DNA from: Lacipirellulaceae bacterium
GTDB taxonomy: Bacteria > Planctomycetota > Planctomycetia > Pirellulales > Lacipirellulaceae
Assembly: GCA_040218535.1 (NCBI GenBank)
Contig: JAVJRG010000012.1
Coordinates: 496,001-560,000, forward strand
Direction: 5' to 3'
Length of the DNA stretch: 64,000 nucleotides
Made by a program: the position numbers and the translations under genes. Within the stretch, counting starts at the first letter, position 1; every line of letters starts with the position of its first letter. The notes below the pieces were generated by a model. It saw nothing but the letters and a program-made list of their open reading frames with translations, was not told the origin of the DNA and made no database searches. Below, in pieces: positions 9,530 to 17,892 of this stretch.

Positions 9530-9710
9530 CCGTCGATTCTCTCAGGAGGCTCGCGGGGCGCTGTTTTGTGCATTCCCATGTGGCCTTCGCGCTACATGGG
9601 AATGCCTTGTTGGCTTGACTGACCCCCCAACTCACAGCCGCCAACCTATCCCGCGGGCCAATCTCTGGCGAGCCCGGCAGCCCCCCACGTTGCTGCCGGG
9701 CTCGTTTTTT
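9530..9710 (+). ncRNA. Candidate structured RNA ending in a strong terminator
   Basis: About 445 bp between a minus-strand gene and bioF hold no convincing ORF. On the plus strand there is a perfect 12-bp hairpin (9570-9581 with 9594-9605, loop containing CTTCG). After ~60 nt comes a perfect 12-bp terminator stem (9670-9681 with 9692-9703) and a T6 run. A terminator with no gene before it suggests a small RNA. I saw no match to 6S, SRP, tmRNA or RNase P signatures, and no clear promoter. Confidence 0.4.
9670..9710 (+). terminator. Rho-independent terminator without an upstream gene
   Basis: A 12-bp GC-rich stem (GAGCCCGGCAGC/GCTGCCGGGCTC) followed by G and six T. Confidence 0.85.
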
Positions 9711-9727
9711 CTAATACCTATTAAATC

Positions 9728-9798
9728 GTAGGGTGCGTGAGCGACAGCGAACGCACCAACGGTACTGCGGTGCGTTCGCTGTCGCTCACGCACCCTAC
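9728..9798. repeat. Perfect 30-bp inverted repeat upstream of bioF
   Basis: Arms 9728-9757 and 9769-9798 are exact reverse complements (30 of 30) around an 11-nt spacer. The core is GCGTGAGCGACAGCGAACGC. The element ends 17 bp before the bioF start codon, so it would form a very stable hairpin in the bioF leader unless transcription starts inside it. Confidence 0.95.
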
Positions 9799-9815
9799 CT
9801 ACTAGGATAGCAAGC

Positions 9816-10982
9816 ATGCCCACGCTCTCCTGGATTACCGAATCGCTACGAGATCTCGAAGAAGAGGATCTGCTCCGCGAGCTGCCCCTCGGGCTGGAAG
9901 TGGCTAAGCCGCGAGCGGGGGGGCTCGTCAACTTTGCCTCGAACGACTACCTCGGACTCGCCAGCGATCCCCGGGTCGTCGAAGCTGCCAGCGCCGCTTG
10001 TCGTGATCAGGGTGTCGGGCGTGCCGCGAGCCCGCTGATCTGCGGTCGTTCGACTTTGCATGAGCAGCTCGAACGAGAACTTGCCCGTTTCCTCAATGCG
10101 GAAGCGGCCCTGCTGTTCACCAGTGGATATGCCGCCAATGTGGGGATCATTCCCGCACTCGTTGATCGGGGCGATTGCCTCTACGGAGACGCCCTCAATC
10201 ACGCCAGCCTGATCGACGGCTGTCGGCTCGCGCGGGCTGAGCGAAAGGTCTATCGCCACGGCGACATAGAGCAACTCGAAGCGATGCTCCAAGAGGGCCG
10301 GAACTTCCGCCGTCGCCTAATCGTCAGCGATACGCTTTTCAGCATGGACGGCGATCTGGCCCCGCTCCCGCAGCTCGTCCGCTTAGCCCAAAAACACGAC
10401 GCGATGCTGCTCATCGACGAGGCGCACGCCCTGGGAGTTTTCGGAGCAAATGGCTGTGGCGCGTGGGAACACTTTCGTCATGAAATTCCCGATGACGACT
10501 CCTTGCCGGTCGTTCGCATCGGGACGCTCAGCAAGGCGTTCGGATCGGCTGGAGGTTTTGTTGCTGGAAGTCAGAACCTCATCCATTGGCTTGCGAATCG
10601 AGCTCGTAGCTACGTCTTCTCCACAGCACACCCAGCCGCCAACGCTGCGGCAGCACTCAAGTCTCTGGAGATCGTCCACTCAGACCGGACCGCAGGGACA
10701 AAACTTCTCAGCCGAGCGGCCGAGCTACGAGCGAGCCTCGTTGGGCAAGGCTGGGACGTCGCTCCTTCAGCAAGCCAAATCATCCCGCTGCGTGTTGGCT
10801 CTGCGGAGCGGGCAATTCTACTGGGGAAACGACTCCGCGAGGCTGGCTACTGGGTCCCAGCGATCCGCCCTCCCTCGGTCCCCGAAGGGCAGTCACTCCT
10901 GAGGCTGAGCCTGACAGCAGCCCACACGGAGGAAATGATCTCTGGGCTCCTTGCGGCTTTGGGTACCAAAGAGCCCGATTAG
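9816..10982 (+). CDS. bioF: 8-amino-7-oxononanoate synthase-like alpha-oxoamine synthase
   Basis: A 388-residue PLP-dependent class II aminotransferase-fold enzyme. Family motifs are FASNDYLGL (residues 40-48), LFTSGYAANVG (100-110), DALNHASLIDG (125-135), LLIDEAHALGVFG (198-210, with D201 and H204 near PLP) and GTLSKAFGS with the Schiff-base lysine K240. BioF condenses pimeloyl-CoA/ACP with alanine in biotin synthesis. KBL (glycine acetyltransferase) is the close alternative, but length and motifs fit BioF better. No other biotin gene is adjacent. The TAG stop coincides with the first bases of a palindromic repeat. Confidence 0.85.
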   Translation: MPTLSWITESLRDLEEEDLLRELPLGLEVAKPRAGGLVNFASNDYLGLASDPRVVEAASAACRDQGVGRAASPLICGRSTLHEQLERELARFLNAEAALLFTSGYAANVGIIPALVDRGDCLYGDALNHASLIDGCRLARAERKVYRHGDIEQLEAMLQEGRNFRRRLIVSDTLFSMDGDLAPLPQLVRLAQKHDAMLLIDEAHALGVFGANGCGAWEHFRHEIPDDDSLPVVRIGTLSKAFGSAGGFVAGSQNLIHWLANRARSYVFSTAHPAANAAAALKSLEIVHSDRTAGTKLLSRAAELRASLVGQGWDVAPSASQIIPLRVGSAERAILLGKRLREAGYWVPAIRPPSVPEGQSLLRLSLTAAHTEEMISGLLAALGTKEPD

Positions 10983-11048
10983 CCGTCGAGCTTGCTCGGC
11001 GCTTGATTCTTGGGCAATTCTATCGCTGAGCAAGCTCAGCAGCGAAAC
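10980..11048. repeat. AGCTTGCTC inverted repeat at the bioF 3' end
   Basis: Arms 10980-11001 and 11022-11048 are imperfect inverted copies (GAGCTTGCTCGGCG against CGCTGAGCAAGCTC). The bioF stop codon is the first triplet of the left arm. The right arm ends AGCAGCGAAAC, linking it to the copy at 50852-50878. Confidence 0.7.
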
Positions 11049-11284
11049 ATCCGGAAAAGCCCTGCCGATCATGCCGGTCGTATCGGTTCTGGCCTTATAT
11101 GTCCGCAAGCCGTAACCCTATGCCCAGCAAAAACTTGACCCCACTCCTAGGGCTACTTAGTATCGAGTGAGGGACAAAATGTTTACAAGTAGGGGCTTCC
11201 GGTAAAGTAGAATCTACCGGTGCATCGCTCGCTCGTCTTTATTTTGGGCGTACGCGGGTCCGCAATCAGTAATAGGAAACAGCG
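11049..11284. other. Intergenic leader, no gene seen
   Basis: The region between the repeat after bioF and the next gene holds no convincing ORF. CCGGTA...TACCGG at about 11201-11222 is a small palindrome with a -10-like TAGAAT inside it, so a promoter for the downstream membrane protein may lie here. The promoter idea is weak. Confidence 0.3.
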
Positions 11285-12520
11285 TTGGGCATCATCATTC
11301 TAGCCGTGATTGGAATCATCGCCCTGCTTGCGCTGGTGGCGACGTTTCTGAGCATCAAGAACTGGCACTGGGCACAGATGCTCCTCGTGTTGGGGCTGTT
11401 TCTTTTCTCGCTCTGCGCACTTTTCCTCTCCGCTGAGGTATTACGGATCCATCAAGCACTGCGGAAGAACTTGCCAAGCAACCGGGCCAAACTCGAAGAA
11501 GCCCAAGCAATCAATGATGCGTTGCGTAAAGGGAGTAGCGACGCTGGCCTGATTGGTCGTGTTTTCCGCGGCACCGAAGGCGGCTCGCCATTTGGGGCTG
11601 ATGTTCAGCGGATGCCCAGCCTCGCTCAACTCAATCAACAAGTGAAACAACTCACCCGTCAACGCGGCCGCGTCTGGCGTGGCGTGCGCCCACAAGGGGG
11701 ACTCAACCAGGGAACGATCCAAGTCGCCATCCCGCAGCCCTCGCCGCACGGCCTGCCACCCGAAGCGATCGTCTATGCCTTCGAGATCGGCTTGGCGAAC
11801 GGGCCAAATCCGCAAGAGGGAGCCCAGTACCTGGGGCAATTCAAAGTCGAAAGCGTGTCTGCCGAAGGAGCAGTACTTTCGCCGATTCAGCAACTCGACG
11901 GACGCACTGGTCCGCGATTGGAACAAAGCCAGGGACCTTGGAGCATCTATGAAACGATGCCCGACGATCGTCACGAACTTTACGCGGAACTACCGCCTGA
12001 GCAGAAAGAGCAAATCCTGCGACGCTTGCTTCCTGGCGAGACCGTCGAAGAGTACCTCCGCCACGGAGGCCCTGCGACGGCTGACGACGATGAGTTCCAC
12101 GTCGCCGGCTACGACGAGGATGGCAAGCGAGTGCCACCCGACGAAACAGACAATGCCGCTGAGAAACGATACGATCGCCCTTTACGTTCTTATGCCTATC
12201 TATTTGACGAGCTCAATCGCGAGAAGGTGGTAATGCTTGCGGATCAAGTGGCTCTTCAACGAGACATCGAACTGGTCACGCAAGCCCAAGAAAGTGCCGC
12301 GAAGCTAGAGTCTTACCGCAAGGCAGAGAAGGCGAAACTAGCTCAGGACAAGAAACTAATGATCCGTGATCGGGAGGCAATCGAAGCCCTCTCGCAGACA
12401 CTGACCAACATGGTCGAAAACGCCAGCGGCTTGCTGAAGCAGGCCCTCGACGCAAACGCCCAGTTGGCTGATCAGCTCATGCTTCGCCAAGTCGGTCGGA
12501 TCGAGACTTCAACGCGATAG
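11285..12520 (+). CDS. Hypothetical protein with two N-terminal membrane helices
   Basis: A 411-residue protein that I do not recognise. Two hydrophobic helices (residues 2-23 and 30-50) are followed by a soluble region of beta-rich appearance (residues ~110-240), an acidic stretch (TADDDEFHVAGYDEDG), and a C-terminal coiled coil (from ~320, with alternating Lys/Glu/Ala and LAQDKKLMIRDREAIEALS). The start is a TTG at 11285 with AGGAAA a few bases upstream; no ATG gives a better model. It may be a membrane-anchored structural or envelope protein, but no function can be assigned. Confidence 0.75.
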   Translation: MGIIILAVIGIIALLALVATFLSIKNWHWAQMLLVLGLFLFSLCALFLSAEVLRIHQALRKNLPSNRAKLEEAQAINDALRKGSSDAGLIGRVFRGTEGGSPFGADVQRMPSLAQLNQQVKQLTRQRGRVWRGVRPQGGLNQGTIQVAIPQPSPHGLPPEAIVYAFEIGLANGPNPQEGAQYLGQFKVESVSAEGAVLSPIQQLDGRTGPRLEQSQGPWSIYETMPDDRHELYAELPPEQKEQILRRLLPGETVEEYLRHGGPATADDDEFHVAGYDEDGKRVPPDETDNAAEKRYDRPLRSYAYLFDELNREKVVMLADQVALQRDIELVTQAQESAAKLESYRKAEKAKLAQDKKLMIRDREAIEALSQTLTNMVENASGLLKQALDANAQLADQLMLRQVGRIETSTR

Positions 12521-12525
12521 CACAC

Positions 12526-12553
12526 GAGCCGAGAGGCGTCAGCCCTCGGGTAC
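12526..12553. repeat. GAGCCG-GAGGCGT-AGCCC repeat, solo copy
   Basis: A single arm of the family seen as a pair at 24884-24955 (GAGCCGNGAGGCGTNAGCCC). It lies just after the stop of the coiled-coil membrane protein. Confidence 0.55.
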
Positions 12554-12705
12554 GTTTGCTTCTCTCGCCACTCTGGCGAACAATGCTAGCATCGGCAACC
12601 CATACGCAATGCCAGCCTGGGTTCCTCTATCGGTAGCCTGGGAAGAAAAGTACCCTTGGCTAAAACTGAATCTAGCCCCTACCCCCTCGCCCCTGGCCCC
12701 TCTCC

Positions 12706-13557
12706 ATGGGATTCGAAAACCGCGACTACTTCCGTGAAGACCAGCCCGGCGTGCAGCTTTCCATGCCGCAGACGGTGACGATGCGCTTGGTGCTGCTGAA
12801 CGTGGCGATCTATTTCCTGCAGTTAATCATGCAGTCCGGCGATACGTCGGTGATCAATCAGTACTTCGCACTGAGGGCTGACTGGTTCTCGCGTCCCTGG
12901 CAGGCCTATCAGCTACTCACTTACGGTTTCCTCCATTCGCTAGGTAACGTGGGTCACATTCTGCTGAACATGTTCATGCTCTGGATGTTTGGTTCGCAAG
13001 TTGAACAGCGATACGGACCGAAAAGCTTTCTCGCCTTTTATCTCACTGCCATTGTTTTCGCCGGACTCGGTTGGTCGCTTACTGAGCTGGCCTACCAGGG
13101 TTCGCCCTCAGGGATGCTTGGCGCTTCAGGCGGAATCGCAGCCATGTTTATTCTCTACGCTTTGAATTGGCCGCATCGTCAAATCATGTTTATGATGATC
13201 ATCCCCGCGCCGGCTTGGTTGGTTGCATCGCTCGGCATACTACTCGACATGCAGGGCGCTATCTCTCGCAGTGGAAACGTCGCCTTCACCGCCCACTTGG
13301 CGGGCGCACTGTTCGGTTACCTTTTCTACCGAACGGGCTTCAACCCACTCGCGAAACTGCTTGACGGTGCTTCCGCTCCCAAAATTCGCCGTGGCCCCAA
13401 ACTGCGAGTTCATACCCCCGACGATGACGAGGATGAAGGCGACAGCGAAGTCGATCGTATCCTCCGCAAAATCAGCGAACAGGGTCAGGACAGCCTCACA
13501 AGGCGTGAACGGAGAACGCTCGAACAGGCCAGCCGAGAGATGAAAGGCCGCCGGTAA
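12706..13557 (+). CDS. Rhomboid family intramembrane serine protease
   Basis: A 283-residue, six-helix rhomboid. The Ser-His dyad is visible: S141 in GASGG (TM4) and H197 in FTAHLAG (TM6). The conserved FLHSLGNVGHILLNM segment in TM2 provides the oxyanion Asn. The C-terminal ~70 residues are cytosolic, acidic then basic (DDDEDEGDSEVDRIL... RREREMKGRR-like) and contain a predicted short helix often found in planctomycete rhomboids. It cleaves membrane protein substrates; the substrate is unknown. It appears to be monocistronic. Confidence 0.93.
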   Translation: MGFENRDYFREDQPGVQLSMPQTVTMRLVLLNVAIYFLQLIMQSGDTSVINQYFALRADWFSRPWQAYQLLTYGFLHSLGNVGHILLNMFMLWMFGSQVEQRYGPKSFLAFYLTAIVFAGLGWSLTELAYQGSPSGMLGASGGIAAMFILYALNWPHRQIMFMMIIPAPAWLVASLGILLDMQGAISRSGNVAFTAHLAGALFGYLFYRTGFNPLAKLLDGASAPKIRRGPKLRVHTPDDDEDEGDSEVDRILRKISEQGQDSLTRRERRTLEQASREMKGRR

Positions 13558-13575
13558 CGCTTGCGAACCCAAGGC

Positions 13576-13640
13576 AGCCGCGACTTAAAAGGTCGCCGGA
13601 AATTACTCGTTGGCTTTCGGCGACCTGTTAGGTCGCGGCT
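13576..13640. repeat. AGCCGCGAC-AGGTCGCCG inverted repeat
   Basis: Arms 13576-13602 and 13615-13640 are near-perfect inverted copies (AGCCGCGACTTAAAAGGTCG against CGACCTGTTAGGTCGCGGCT), forming a ~26-bp stem between the rhomboid and FGE-like genes. There is no T run after it. Confidence 0.85.
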
Positions 13641-13682
13641 AGTGGAAACTTCAACAACTCATTATTACTTGGCACGGAAGCC

Positions 13683-14591
13683 ATGCTGCGAATCCTACTC
13701 ATCGTCGCTGCCCTTGCGACTGCGGCGGTTTGGCCACGGGCTACAGAAGAGCCTACGGCGAAACCGCAAGCGTCGCGGGTGACGGTTGGGCAGCTCGTTG
13801 AGGTTCCTGGCGGTGCCTTCTCGATGGGCGCACCGCGACCCTTCCCAGCGGATCAGCAACCCGTGCATCGCGTCGTGGTCGAACCCTTTCAAATGGAAGC
13901 CACACTCGTCACCAATGCTCAGTTCGCAAAGTTTGTCGAAGCTACCGGCCACGTCACCACTGCTGAGCGACGTGGCACTTCACGAGTCTTCGTTCCAGCA
14001 AAGCGTGTTTGGCGGGAGGTTGCCGGAGCGACTTGGCGAAATCCCAAAGGGCCGGGCAGCTCAATCGCTGGGCGTGATGATTACCCCGTGGTGCATGTCT
14101 CGTGGTACGACGCCAGTGCGTACGCGGCTTGGGCGGGCCATCGTTTGCCGACCGAGGCTGAGTTCGAATATGCCGCTCGTGATGGAAGAGTTGATTGCCC
14201 CTATCCGTGGGGCCGAGAGCTCGCCCCCAGCGGAAACACCTCACAGAAAAAGTGGCTCGCCAACGGTTGGCAGGGCTGGTTCCCCCAGGATGATGCTGCT
14301 GAGGACGGCTATCACGGCCTTTCCCCCGTGGATGCCTTCCCACCCACGCGTTGGGGGCTCTACGATATGGCTGGGAACGTCTGGTGCTGGTGCCAGGATA
14401 GCTACGACCCCGAAGGCTATGGAAAAATCGCTTCAGGCAACACTCCTCGCCAAACCAGTGAACATCGGGTCCGCCGTGGCGGTTCATGGTTGTCAGCGGC
14501 CAACTATGGTGATGGGCTGGTCGTGAGCTATCGCGACCATGCCCCGCCCGAAGAAACAACCAATCACACTGGGTTTCGGTGTGCCGAGTAG
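13683..14591 (+). CDS. SUMF1/FGE-fold (formylglycine-generating-like) exported protein
   Basis: A 302-residue protein with a short signal peptide (MLRILLIVAALATAAVWPRA). The FGE-sulfatase fold is clear: VPGGAFSMG, VTNAQFAKFVEATGH, PVVHVSWYDASAYAAWAG, RLPTEAEFEYAARDG, GLYDMAGNVWCWCQD, RRGGSW and the terminal GFRCAE. In true formylglycine-generating enzymes two cysteines lie in the segment after RGGS(W/Y). Here that segment reads LSAANYGDGLVVSYR and has no cysteine, so classical FGE activity is doubtful. It may be one of the many divergent members of this fold. Planctomycetes carry many sulfatases, but none is adjacent here. Confidence 0.85.
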   Translation: MLRILLIVAALATAAVWPRATEEPTAKPQASRVTVGQLVEVPGGAFSMGAPRPFPADQQPVHRVVVEPFQMEATLVTNAQFAKFVEATGHVTTAERRGTSRVFVPAKRVWREVAGATWRNPKGPGSSIAGRDDYPVVHVSWYDASAYAAWAGHRLPTEAEFEYAARDGRVDCPYPWGRELAPSGNTSQKKWLANGWQGWFPQDDAAEDGYHGLSPVDAFPPTRWGLYDMAGNVWCWCQDSYDPEGYGKIASGNTPRQTSEHRVRRGGSWLSAANYGDGLVVSYRDHAPPEETTNHTGFRCAE

Positions 14592-14740
14592 GGTCCACTA
14601 TGCGGACAGAGAATAGTCGCTTAGCGATCACATTCAAAAAGCTCAGTCTCACAGAGCCACCCAAGAACCAATTCAATGGTCCGCACAACGGACCCTCCGA
14701 ACTGAGGCCTAAAGCCCCGTAAACCCAAGACAGACTCTCC

Positions 14741-15652
14741 ATGAGCGACACAGCACAAACCATTATCGTCACCGGTGCCAGCGGCCTCGTTGGTTCCGCC
14801 CTGGTCACGGCCCTTGAGAACGACGGCCACAAAGTCATCCGTGCGGTGCGTCGAGAAGTGAAAGACTCCGCACGTGAGTTGCACTGGGATCCCGACAAGG
14901 GTGAAATCGACGCCGATCGGTTCGAGGGCGCGGATGCCGTCGTTCATCTTGCGGGAGAGGGGATCGCCGACAAGCGTTGGAACGAAACGGTCAAGCAGCG
15001 AATCCATCACAGTCGCACCAAGGGCACCCTGCTGATCGCCGAAACGATGGCCAAGTGTGAAAACAAACCCCACACGCTCGCTTGCGCTTCAGCGATCGGC
15101 TACTACGGCAACTGCGGCGACACGGTACTCACGGAGCAATCCCCAGCCGGCAAGGACTTCCTCGCCGATGTTTGCCAACAATGGGAAGCCGCCTGCCAAC
15201 CGGCGCGCGACGCGGGCATCCGTGTTGCCAACATGCGGATTGGTGTGGTCCTCAGCACCAAGGGCGGTGCGCTGGCCAAGATGCTCCTCCCGTTCAAACT
15301 CGGCGCTGGTGGTGTGCTGGGAAATGGTCAGCAGTACTTCAGTTGGATCACTCTGGACGATCTCGTCTCCGGAATCCAGCACGTCTTGAACACCGAATCA
15401 CTCTCCGGCCCCGTCAATATGACGGCTCCCAATCCGGTGACGAATCACAAGTACACCAAGACACTTGGCAGCGTACTCGGACGTCCCACAATCATCCCGG
15501 TTCCCGCCTTTGGTGCGAGACTCGCCTTCGGCGAAATGGCCGACGCGTTGCTGCTCGCCAGCATGCGAGTGAAACCAGCGGTGCTGACCGACACGGGTTT
15601 TAGCTTTGCTCATGCTGAGCTAGAGCCGGCGCTGGAATATTTGCTGAAGTAA
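14741..15652 (+). CDS. TIGR01777-type NAD(P)-binding epimerase (YfcH-like)
   Basis: A 303-residue extended SDR protein. The Rossmann motif is TGASGLVGS at residues 8-16, and the TIGR01777 signatures are VVHLAGEGIADKRW, SRTKGT, SAIGYYG, ADVCQQWEAA, MRIGVVLS and FSWITLDDLV. The usual SDR YxxxK is not evident, as in other members. The substrate is unknown; homologs have been called cell-division-inhibitor SulA-like or nucleoside-diphosphate-sugar epimerases without proof. Confidence 0.88.
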   Translation: MSDTAQTIIVTGASGLVGSALVTALENDGHKVIRAVRREVKDSARELHWDPDKGEIDADRFEGADAVVHLAGEGIADKRWNETVKQRIHHSRTKGTLLIAETMAKCENKPHTLACASAIGYYGNCGDTVLTEQSPAGKDFLADVCQQWEAACQPARDAGIRVANMRIGVVLSTKGGALAKMLLPFKLGAGGVLGNGQQYFSWITLDDLVSGIQHVLNTESLSGPVNMTAPNPVTNHKYTKTLGSVLGRPTIIPVPAFGARLAFGEMADALLLASMRVKPAVLTDTGFSFAHAELEPALEYLLK

Positions 15653-15675
15653 GACTTCGCAAATTCAAGGGGCCC

Positions 15676-15790
15676 TAGCCGTAGTGCTACGCACTGCCGG
15701 AAGAATGCCTTCTCGCAAGCATTAAAGTCGCTAGAAAGGCTGACCGACCGCTCGCGGAGAATACTGGCGGAGTCGTGGCTCCGCGGCTAG
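15676..15790. repeat. TAGCCG-GTGCTACGCAC repeat pair before lpd
   Basis: A copy of the 6992 repeat at 15676-15700 is followed by an inverted relative at 15771-15790 (GTGGCTCCGCGGCTAG). Together they fill most of the space between the epimerase gene and lpd. No gene is seen here. Confidence 0.55.
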
Positions 15791-15935
15791 TGGCTCAGAG
15801 AAACAGATTTTCAGCCAGCCTCGTAGACAAACCGAGCCCCACTCAGAGCCCTATATCTGAGCCTCCTTTAGCGTTAAACTGGGGGTTTCACGAAAAGTCC
15901 TGGCTCCCGGTCCCTAACCCCTCGCCTCTCTCTAC

Positions 15936-17351
15936 ATGCATTCTCAAGTTGTTGTTCTCGGAGGCGGTCCCGGCGGTTACGCCGCGGCGTTTATGGCTGC
16001 AGACTTGGGACTGGAAGTTGCCATTGTCGAGGCCGACCCGCGACTCGGCGGCACTTGCCTCTTGCGGGGGTGCATCCCTTCGAAGGCATTGCTGCACGTT
16101 GCCAAAGTGATCAGCGAATCGCGCGAGATGCACGAGTGGGGCGTCGACTTCACCGAACCAAAGCTCAACGTCGACACGATGCGGGCGCGTAAGGAAAAGG
16201 TCGTCGATACGCTCACCGGCGGGCTGGCGGAATTGGCCAAGCGTCGCAAGGTGAAAAAGATTCACGCTCGCGGGGTGTTTGTCGATTCGACCACGCTGCA
16301 ACTCGAAGGAGGCAACCCCGACACCTACGAGAGCGAAAGGATCACGTTCGATCATTGTATCCTTGCCACCGGCAGCGTCCCGGCGATGCCTGGGATGTTC
16401 AAGATCGGCTCCGACCGCGTGATGGACTCCACCGGCGCACTCGCGCTGGAAGACATCCCTGAATCACTCTTGGTCATTGGCGGCGGTTACATTGGCCTTG
16501 AAATGGGTACCGTCTATGCGGAGCTCGGATCGGAGGTTTCGGTCGTCGAGATGACCTCAGGCCTGCTCCCCGGAGCCGACCGCGACTTAGTAAAGCCACT
16601 TGCCAAGCGGCTCTCCCAATTGCTCACCGAAATCCACCTCGAAACGAAAGTCACCGCGCTGCGTGATGCTGGCGATAAGGTCGAAGTCGATATCGAACAT
16701 GCCGAAGGCAGCGAGACCAAAACCTACGACCGCGTGCTCGTCTCCGTCGGACGTTGGCCGGTCTCCAAGGGCTTTGGCCTCGAGAACACGAAAGTCGAAG
16801 TCGACGAGCGCGGCTTCGCGAAGGTGGACAACCAGCAACGGACCACTGACCCGCACATTCTGGCCATCGGCGATGTGGCGGGCGATCCGATGCTCGCCCA
16901 CAAAGCCGCTTATGAAGGAAAAATCGCCGCCGAAGTTCTCGCCGGCCACCCGGCAGCCAACGACACGCAGGCAATTCCTGCCGTGGTATTCACCGACCCC
17001 GAAATCGCCTGGGCGGGTCTCACCGCCGAGGAAGCAAAGGCCCAGGGACGCAACGTAAAAATCGCCCAATACCCCTGGCAAGCTAGTGGCCGTGCGATCG
17101 CCAACGGCAGGACCGACGGCATGACAAAGTGGATCGTCGACCCCGAGACCGATCGCGTCCTCGGCTGCGGCATTGTCGGCTCTGGCGCAGGCGAACTAAT
17201 CGCTGAAGCCGTGGTTGCCATCGAAATGGGCTGCCAAGTACGCGACCTCGCCGAGAGCATTCACCCGCATCCAACGCTCAGTGAAACGGTGGCGTTTGCG
17301 GGGGAAGTTTATTTGGGAACCGCGACGGAAGTTTACCGGCCGAAGAGATAG
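15936..17351 (+). CDS. lpdA: Dihydrolipoyl dehydrogenase (E3)
   Basis: A 471-residue FAD-dependent disulfide oxidoreductase. The FAD-binding GGGPGGYAAAF motif is at residues 9-19. The redox-active pair is C41/C46 in GGTCLLRGCIPSK. The NAD-binding GGGYIGLEMG lies near residue 181, and the catalytic H445/E450 pair is in HPHPTLSE. It reoxidises dihydrolipoamide on the E2 subunit and makes NADH. It heads a cluster with aceE and aceF, consistent with serving pyruvate dehydrogenase. The cluster is interrupted immediately downstream by an inverted-repeat-flanked insert. Confidence 0.96.
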   Translation: MHSQVVVLGGGPGGYAAAFMAADLGLEVAIVEADPRLGGTCLLRGCIPSKALLHVAKVISESREMHEWGVDFTEPKLNVDTMRARKEKVVDTLTGGLAELAKRRKVKKIHARGVFVDSTTLQLEGGNPDTYESERITFDHCILATGSVPAMPGMFKIGSDRVMDSTGALALEDIPESLLVIGGGYIGLEMGTVYAELGSEVSVVEMTSGLLPGADRDLVKPLAKRLSQLLTEIHLETKVTALRDAGDKVEVDIEHAEGSETKTYDRVLVSVGRWPVSKGFGLENTKVEVDERGFAKVDNQQRTTDPHILAIGDVAGDPMLAHKAAYEGKIAAEVLAGHPAANDTQAIPAVVFTDPEIAWAGLTAEEAKAQGRNVKIAQYPWQASGRAIANGRTDGMTKWIVDPETDRVLGCGIVGSGAGELIAEAVVAIEMGCQVRDLAESIHPHPTLSETVAFAGEVYLGTATEVYRPKR

Positions 17352-17375
17352 ATGACGGTCACAGCTGCTATTTGA

Positions 17376-17860
17376 ACCACAGAGATCACGGAGAACACGG
17401 AGGTTTGTTGGAAACCGCAAGATAGCCGCAAGCCGCCATGCAAGATGAGCAACTAACGAGTGAGGTTATTGGGTGTGCGATGGAAGTTCATCGTGCGTTG
17501 GGGCCTGGGCTGCTCGAATCGACTTATGAGAAGTGTTTGCTTTTTGAGTTACGCGAAAAAAGGATCAACGCCGAGGCTCAAGTTGCCTTACCCATCAAAT
17601 ATAAAGGCGAATCACTCGATGCCGGCTACCGAATTGATTTACTGGTTGAGGACAAAGTAATCGTCGAACTCAAATCTATTGATTCACTGCTACCGATCCA
17701 CGAAGCTCAATTACTCTCCTACCTAAAGCTAAGCGGTCTACACACCGGACTATTAATCAACTTCAACACCAAACTATTAAAAGAAGGCATCAAGAGAATG
17801 GTTAACGGCTAGGCATAAGCGTCTCTAACAAACCTCCGTGCTCTCCGTGCCCTCTGTGGT
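17376..17860. mobile_element. GxxExxY gene cassette flanked by 40-bp inverted repeats
   Basis: Left arm 17376-17415 and right arm 17821-17860 are inverted copies matching at about 35 of 40 positions (core CACGGAG-A/G-ACACGGAGGTTTGTT). They enclose only the 124-codon GxxExxY gene. The unit is about 485 bp and sits between lpd and aceE. Its composition is visibly more AT-rich than both neighbours. I saw no clear target-site duplication and no transposase. Calling it mobile is an inference from symmetry, composition and the related repeats at 28450-28721 and 23691-23719. Confidence 0.6.
17438..17812 (+). CDS. GxxExxY protein (PD-(D/E)XK nuclease superfamily)
   Basis: A 124-residue protein. The family name motif appears as [13 protein letters not shown] (residues ~27-39). 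A PD-(D/E)XK-like core follows: [17 protein letters not shown] (D near 68, ExK near 77-79). The family (TIGR04256 / PDDEXK_3) is predicted to be nuclease-like, but no member's role is well established to my knowledge. It is small, AT-rich relative to its surroundings, and enclosed by 40-bp inverted repeats inside a housekeeping operon. That context suggests a selfish or horizontally acquired cassette rather than a pyruvate dehydrogenase component. Confidence 0.9.
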   Translation: MQDEQLTSEVIGCAMEVHRALGPGLLESTYEKCLLFELREKRINAEAQVALPIKYKGESLDAGYRIDLLVEDKVIVELKSIDSLLPIHEAQLLSYLKLSGLHTGLLINFNTKLLKEGIKRMVNG

Positions 17861-17892
17861 AAATAAAAAGAAGCTTCAAGAAAGCAACCATC

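Noticed and set aside
9530-9710. Identity of the structured RNA as 6S, SRP or RNase P RNA
   Set aside because: None of their conserved sequence signatures is visible on either strand; only the hairpins and terminator can be supported.
17376-17860. Group II intron or classical IS explanation for the lpd-aceE insert
   Set aside because: Far too short, with no reverse transcriptase, no transposase and no visible target duplication.
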